A DNA stretch of 64,000 nt from Mytilisepta virgata (taxonomy: Eukaryota > Mollusca > Bivalvia > Mytilida > Mytilidae): the NCBI GenBank assembly GCA_028015205.1, contig CM051518.1, positions 31,462,001 to 31,526,000 of the forward strand, written 5' to 3'. Positions 58,826 to 64,000 of the stretch are shown one piece after another (position 1 is the first letter of the stretch; each line of letters starts with the position of its first letter). A program made the position numbers and the translations under genes. Below the pieces are notes generated by a model. It saw only the letters and a program-made list of their open reading frames with translations, did no database searches and had not been told where the DNA came from.

Positions 58826-61526
58826 GGACACACTACATGTCTCGCCTGAGTATGCACATGGACACAGAATAATGATTATCTGATGCCCGACATTTTGCAA
58901 GTCAAAGCAAAATGTGTTATAAGAAATTGAGGTCAAAGTCAAAAGCAGGGTTCTTGCTAAGGTGCGTACATGCGTCCTGGACGTGCTAAAATTGGACTGG
59001 ACATGTTATCCTTCAAACTCATGCGTCCCTGGGACTCATGTAGATCTAATCAGCTGCGTCCAAAGACTGTTACTTTCATAAACAATCTCGAGGCCGCCAT
59101 TTTTTGCTTTCTTTGAGATCAAAGGGGAAGGGGAAAGAAACGACAAAAAGTAAGCTAGGAAATGGTGGCAATCGGAATTCTAGTGATTTTTCATTGACTA
59201 GTGTTTTTTACCGACCAGTAACAATATGTAGACCTCATTTAAAAATAAATTTAGCGGATTTTGACACATCTCTCTATGCACAAATGGAAATTTTGTCAAT
59301 ATTGATTATTAAGGTGTTCAAACAAGGTCAATGGGAGGATTTTAAGCGTATGTCTGAGAAAAAATTATAGTAAAGATTATAGATTAATAAATATTAAAAA
59401 ATAAAATGGCAACAATATATAAGTTGTCAAAGAGTGCAAAGATTTTTACTCATATCTGTAACAGAAATTTTCTTCCAAATTTATGAGCACCACTGCATAT
59501 GTTAAATTTTTTTTTGAAATTATATTCGTCAGTATTTTAAGGCAGCACATGATTTTAATTAAACTTTAACAATAGTACAATAGGGCTACCATGGTCAAAA
59601 TCATGCAGGAATGAACATTACAAATATGGCGATGAGTCCTGGGACACATCAAAAACAGCTGGGACTCACCATTCTGAAAAATGATGAGTCCCAGGACTCA
59701 TCATGAAAAATTCTTTGTAAGAACCCGACATGTATACACTAAGAACTATCTACTGACCAAATATGGTGGGTCTAAGTATTAAAGTTGCTGAGAAATGGAC
59801 CCAATCTCGAAAATGTGACAAAGTCACTCAAGCATGCAATTGAGGTCAAAGTCCAGAGAAAGGTGTCAGACTTGCATGTACCCACTAAGAACTATCTATA
59901 GACCAAATACGGATAGGTCTAGGTATTACAGTTGCTGAAAAAAGGACTTAAGAAATTTGGATTAAAGTCACTTAACCATGAAATTGAGGTCAAGGTCCAG
60001 AGACAAGTGTCAGACTGGTATGTTTCCACCAAGAACTATCTATTAACCAAATATGGTGGGTATAAGTATTAAAGTTTCTGAGAAATGGACTTAACAACAA
60101 AAAAGTGACAAAGTCACTCAAAAATGACATTGAGGTCAAGGTCTCAAGCCAGGTGTCAGACTGGCATATACCCACCAAGAACTATCTATAGACCAAATAT
60201 GGTTGACCTAGGTATTACAGTTTCTGAGAAATGGACTTGACCACAAAAAAGTGACAAAATCACTCAAGCATGAAATCGAGGTCAAGGTCCCAAACCAGGT
60301 GTCAGTCTGACATGTACCCACCAAAAACTATTGACCAAATATGGTGGGTCTAAGTATTAAAGTTACTGAGAAATGGACATAATCTCGAAAATGTGACAAA
60401 GTCACTCAAGCATGCAATATAGGTTTAAATCCAGACACAGGTGTCAGACTTGCATGTACCCACTAAGAACTATCAATAGATCAAATACAGTAGGTCTAGG
60501 TATTACAGTTGTTGAAAAATGAAACTTAAATGAAAGTCACTCAACCATGAAACTGAGGTCAAGGTCCAGAGACTTCAGACTGTCATGTACCCACCAAGAA
60601 CTATCAATAGACCAAATACAGTGGGTCTAGGTATTACAGTTTCTGAGAAATGGACTTAACTACGAAAAAGTGACAAAGTTACTCAAGCATGGAATTGAGG
60701 TCAAGGTCCCAAGCCAGGTGTCAGACTGACATGTACCCACCAAAAATCTATTGATCAAATATGGTGGGTCTTTGTATTCTAGTTTCTGGGTAAATTAAGA
60801 TTAAGGTCACTCAAGCATGAAATTGTTGTCAAGGTCAAAAGGCAGCTGTCAGACTGACATGTACTCATCAAGAACTATCTATTGACCAAATTATGAGAAA
60901 TGGACTTAACCATGAAAAAGTGAAAGAGGTAATTGAGGTCAAGGTCCCAAGCCAGGTGTCAGACTGGCATGTACTCACTAAGAACTATCTATTGATCAAA
61001 TATGGTGGGTCTTTGTATTCTAGTTTCTGGGTAAATTAAGATTAAGGTCACTCAAGCATGAAATTGTTGTCAAGGTCAAAAGGCAGCTGTCAGACTGACA
61101 TGTACTCATCAAGAACTATCTATTGACCAAATTATGAGAAATGGACTTAACCATGAAAAAGTGAAAGAGGTAATTGAGGTCAAGGTCCCAAGCCAGGTGT
61201 CAGACTGGCATGTACTCACTAAGAACTACCTATGAACAAAATATGGTTGGCCTAGGTATTTCAGTTGCTGAGAAATGGATTTAACCACGAAACTTGGATG
61301 CAGATTTTAAATTCATGTTTATGAAGTCAGTGAACCAAGAAAATGAGGTCAGGGTCACAAGACAAGTATAAACCTTATATGATAAGCTACCTTGTGGACC
61401 ATAAATCTTAACTGTAGGTATTACATGTGCAAATTTATTAAAGTTTTAAAAAGGTTACACCGCTGTCGCCGGAAAGTAATACCAATATTTTGCCTTCGCA
61501 ACTTTTCGTTGCAGGCGAGATAAAAA
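58826..61526 (+). mobile_element. Large family C hairpin-ended tandem element
   Basis: The 5' end is ACATGTCTCGCCTGAGTATG. There are about twelve units of roughly 145 bp (GAGGTCAAGGTCC..., GTGTCAGACTGGCATGTACC, AAGAACTATCTATTGACCAA, GGACTTAACCACGAAAAAGT). A stretch at 60800-60990 is repeated almost exactly at 60990-61190, a higher-order duplication. The 3' hairpin at 61492-61520 is GCCTTCGCAAC TTTTC GTTGCAGGCGAGA, whose outer part repeats the 5' end. It contains a nested insertion at 58946-59727. Confidence 0.75.
58946..59727. mobile_element. Nested 0.78-kb insertion with GGGTTCTT ends
   Basis: CAGGGTTCTTGCTAAGG at the left and CTTTGTAAGAACCCG at the right form short inverted ends and interrupt family C between GTCAAAAG and ACATGTATACAC. 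It contains an 88-aa frame (59104-59370, LYAQMEILSILIIKVFKQGQ) of unknown nature and a perfect ATGAGTCC/GGACTCAT palindrome near 59683-59702. CAGGG termini are hAT-like, but no 8-bp duplication was confirmed. Confidence 0.5.
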
Positions 61527-64000
61527 AAACCTTGTAATATACAAAGCAAAATTTTTTGTGCAATAAAATTTCATTTGATGAATTAGGTGACTAATGGCAA
61601 AGCATGCAGTGTAAATATGGAAGTGTACTAAATCTAATGTCAAACAAAAAGATGCTTACCGTAATCTGTTTGTGTGATAAAAAATATATTTGACATGATT
61701 AGAATGATACTTTACTGGTATAGGAAATGTAATACACAGAATTTCAACAAATCATGCAAGTAACTTTCTTCACTGTCCTAACAATATGGTACTACCTCTA
61801 ATGCACAAGATCATAGTTATTTATTTATCAAATAGTCTATACTGTATTATGAAAATCAAGTATCAAAATCCATTAGCAAAATTAAATTATTAATACAATG
61901 ATTATCTTCCGTTGGTAGTATCAATCCTTTAAAACTGAATTCACTATTTCTTCCATTAAGAGCTATTTCCCAAAATCAATATCCAATGCTTGTTGCACAG
62001 TTGAAAATTCCACTAAATTATTTTATGGTCTATATAATAAAATTTTCCAGGTCATAGATATATACAAGACAAAATTTCCCTTATGAACTGGTGCCCTTTA
62101 TATCAAACTTTTATCTAATGAGTGTTTTTATATCAATCTTGTATTACATTTTATGTCCAAGGCAGACCCAATACTACTGTACAAGGACATAATACAAGAT
62201 TAATATGAACACACCCATTTCATTATTCCTTGATTATTAACCAATGAAAACACAGCATTTATACAAGGTCAAGACAGAAAATACAGGAATTAATACAGGG
62301 CCAATACTTCAGGTATATGGCTTGTATTAAAAAGACAATTTTTATATTTTAAGTCGGTTGATAATAAATTTGTACAGAAGTCTTCATGATGGGGCTATCT
62401 GTACATGTGTTGTTCCCTTTATAAACAGTGATTTTGTAAGGGTGCCATTTAAAGCAGGTGTGACTTTTATTATTCAAGCTGCAACTTGCAATAGGAATTG
62501 TTAGTAACATATTCACTTTTATACCTTCTATTGTTACATGTATATATATAGGTACATATTGACTATTATAAATTTTTCCAGAAAATTAAAAGTCCATATT
62601 TTCTGTTTGACTAACTTCATAAAAAAATCACACAACATAACTCTAAACTAACATTCTTTCTATAAAGTATAAAAGGAAAAAAAGTGGGAAATTTTCAAAA
62701 TGATTCTTCTAATACATATATATGCAATCAAAACTGACAACAATGTTAGGGGCAAGAGAGACAAAGAACTTGTTTGTTCTTCAATCAGAAAGGTTGTTTT
62801 AAATGAAATTAAATAGTAAAATGTTAGTGTCTCGTCTGTATTTTTTTTTAAAGAAAATATCTTTATTCTAAAATGGCCTGTTTTAAATTCTAAGCATCGT
62901 TTGTAGAAAAAAAGATGGGGTAAATTAAAAAATACTACTGTTATATTGTTTGCAGTAAGGAACTCTTATCTGGTATTGCTGCTCAGCTTACATCTTCACT
63001 ATAATCTACGTTGTTTCAAACATTTTCAATTTATTAATATCATCAAGACCAAGGACAATTATGAACAGACGAGACAGAGAAATTAAATTTTGAACACTCA
63101 AAATCTTGCCAATCTAAATAAATCCATGCAAATTAAAGAAATGTGTATACACTTGGAACTGTGGAAAAAATCTTACCATATTTGTTCACATTATTTTTTG
63201 AGCCAACTTTCTGCTGATTGCAAATAAAGTGGATTTATGTAATGGACTTCAGAATATTATGATAAGTTTCATTTTAAACAGATAAAAAAAAATCATCTGA
63301 CTTTACTTTTTGCCCATATTAATTAAAAAAAAATTTCTGTTCTATTGAATTACCTTATTTCAATATTATCAAAATGATTCACAAAACATTGAACATGTAA
63401 TTTTTTGATGGTCAAAATATGCCTTTCTCCTTAATAATCGTCACACAATGAAATATGAATCCCTAAGGAGCTTTAAATATCCTTGGGGTCAGTGAAAAAC
63501 TAGAAACTAGCAAGGTTCTCTTTATTCAAGATGAAATCTCAAAACAAAGATTTAAAGGAAAAAGTCTGACAGTCCACCAAAAAAAAAATAAATCACTGAA
63601 GAATATTTTTGGTTTATATTTAAATCTATTGGGGTAAATCAAATGACAATATTTTGACCTGACAAGATATAAATGAGTAACTCCATTTAAAGTTTAACAT
63701 ATGATCAGTAATTGTATGATATATACATGTATGTAAAAAAAATGTGAGAACTGCATATCAAGGAGAATTAGATGTGCTAAAATTCTTATCATACAATGTA
63801 TGTCTAATGTGGAATTCATACACAAAGTAGATTTGCTTTATTTCACTGGATACCATGATTTTGTTTATAAAAAAAAATATATTTTACAATAATTTTTAAT
63901 TGCTTATTACACAACCACAAAACCTGGCAACAATAAAACATAATTTTTCAGTAAATCACAAAAATAGAAACCAATAAAAATAAATGAATCCACATTTGTA
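61527..64000. other. AT-rich stretch, presumed intron of the PP2A B56 gene
   Basis: No coding exon, repeat array or RNA gene was recognised. One donor-like GGTAAGCATC on the minus strand near 61658 follows an acceptor-like run, leaving only 6 bp between them. Confidence 0.4.

Noticed and set aside
61655..61675. 6-bp microexon (ACAG|ATTACG|GTAAGC) on the minus strand
   Set aside because: Only splice-like words; no coding support.
1..64000. CRISPR array, bacterial operons, rRNA genes
   Set aside because: The window is animal nuclear DNA with spliced genes; the tandem arrays have no spacer structure, and no rRNA-like GC-rich conserved stretch was seen.

Overview
This is animal nuclear DNA, AT-rich with many repeats. 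It most likely comes from a bivalve mollusc, probably a mussel (Mytilidae). That rests on a SUEL/rhamnose-binding lectin, a cluster of C1q-domain genes, Penelope-like retroelement remnants with GIY-YIG endonuclease, tRNA-derived SINEs, and many hairpin-ended elements with tandem cores. The taxonomic call is inference; no species marker is visible.

Layout. 1-2840: featureless AT-rich DNA. 2841-4800: a tandem-core repeat and retroelement tails. 6410-7953 (minus): a complete two-exon gene for a secreted rhamnose-binding lectin with its poly(A) signal. 9560-14990: broken Penelope-like copies in both orientations, including a GIY-YIG remnant. 17050-21215: tandem-core elements, one of which encloses an unidentified 194-aa ORF. 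23018-31165 (minus): a C1q-domain cluster with one two-exon gene, one single-exon gene and an orphan signal-peptide exon; a decayed second-family Penelope-like copy lies between them. 31940-39250: LINE 3' remnant, long 150-170 bp tandem arrays and another broken Penelope-like copy. 39500-64000: probably the 3' part of a minus-strand housekeeping gene. Its terminal coding exon (47254-47400) encodes the conserved C-terminus of the B56 gamma/delta-type regulatory subunit of protein phosphatase 2A; the rest of that stretch is intron, UTR or repeats.

The host genes fall into two groups. The lectin and the C1q proteins are predicted secreted recognition proteins of bivalve innate immunity. The PP2A B56 exon belongs to an intracellular phosphatase-targeting subunit. 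No operon logic applies.

Two structural observations stand out. The whole 794-bp intron of the two-exon C1q gene is one large imperfect inverted repeat whose ends lie at the splice sites, so it looks like a transposon acting as an intron. Also, at least seven repeat families with unrelated sequences share one design: short subterminal inverted repeats, a tandem core with units of about 145-182 bp, and a 3' hairpin. That resembles Helentron-associated (HINE-like) elements.
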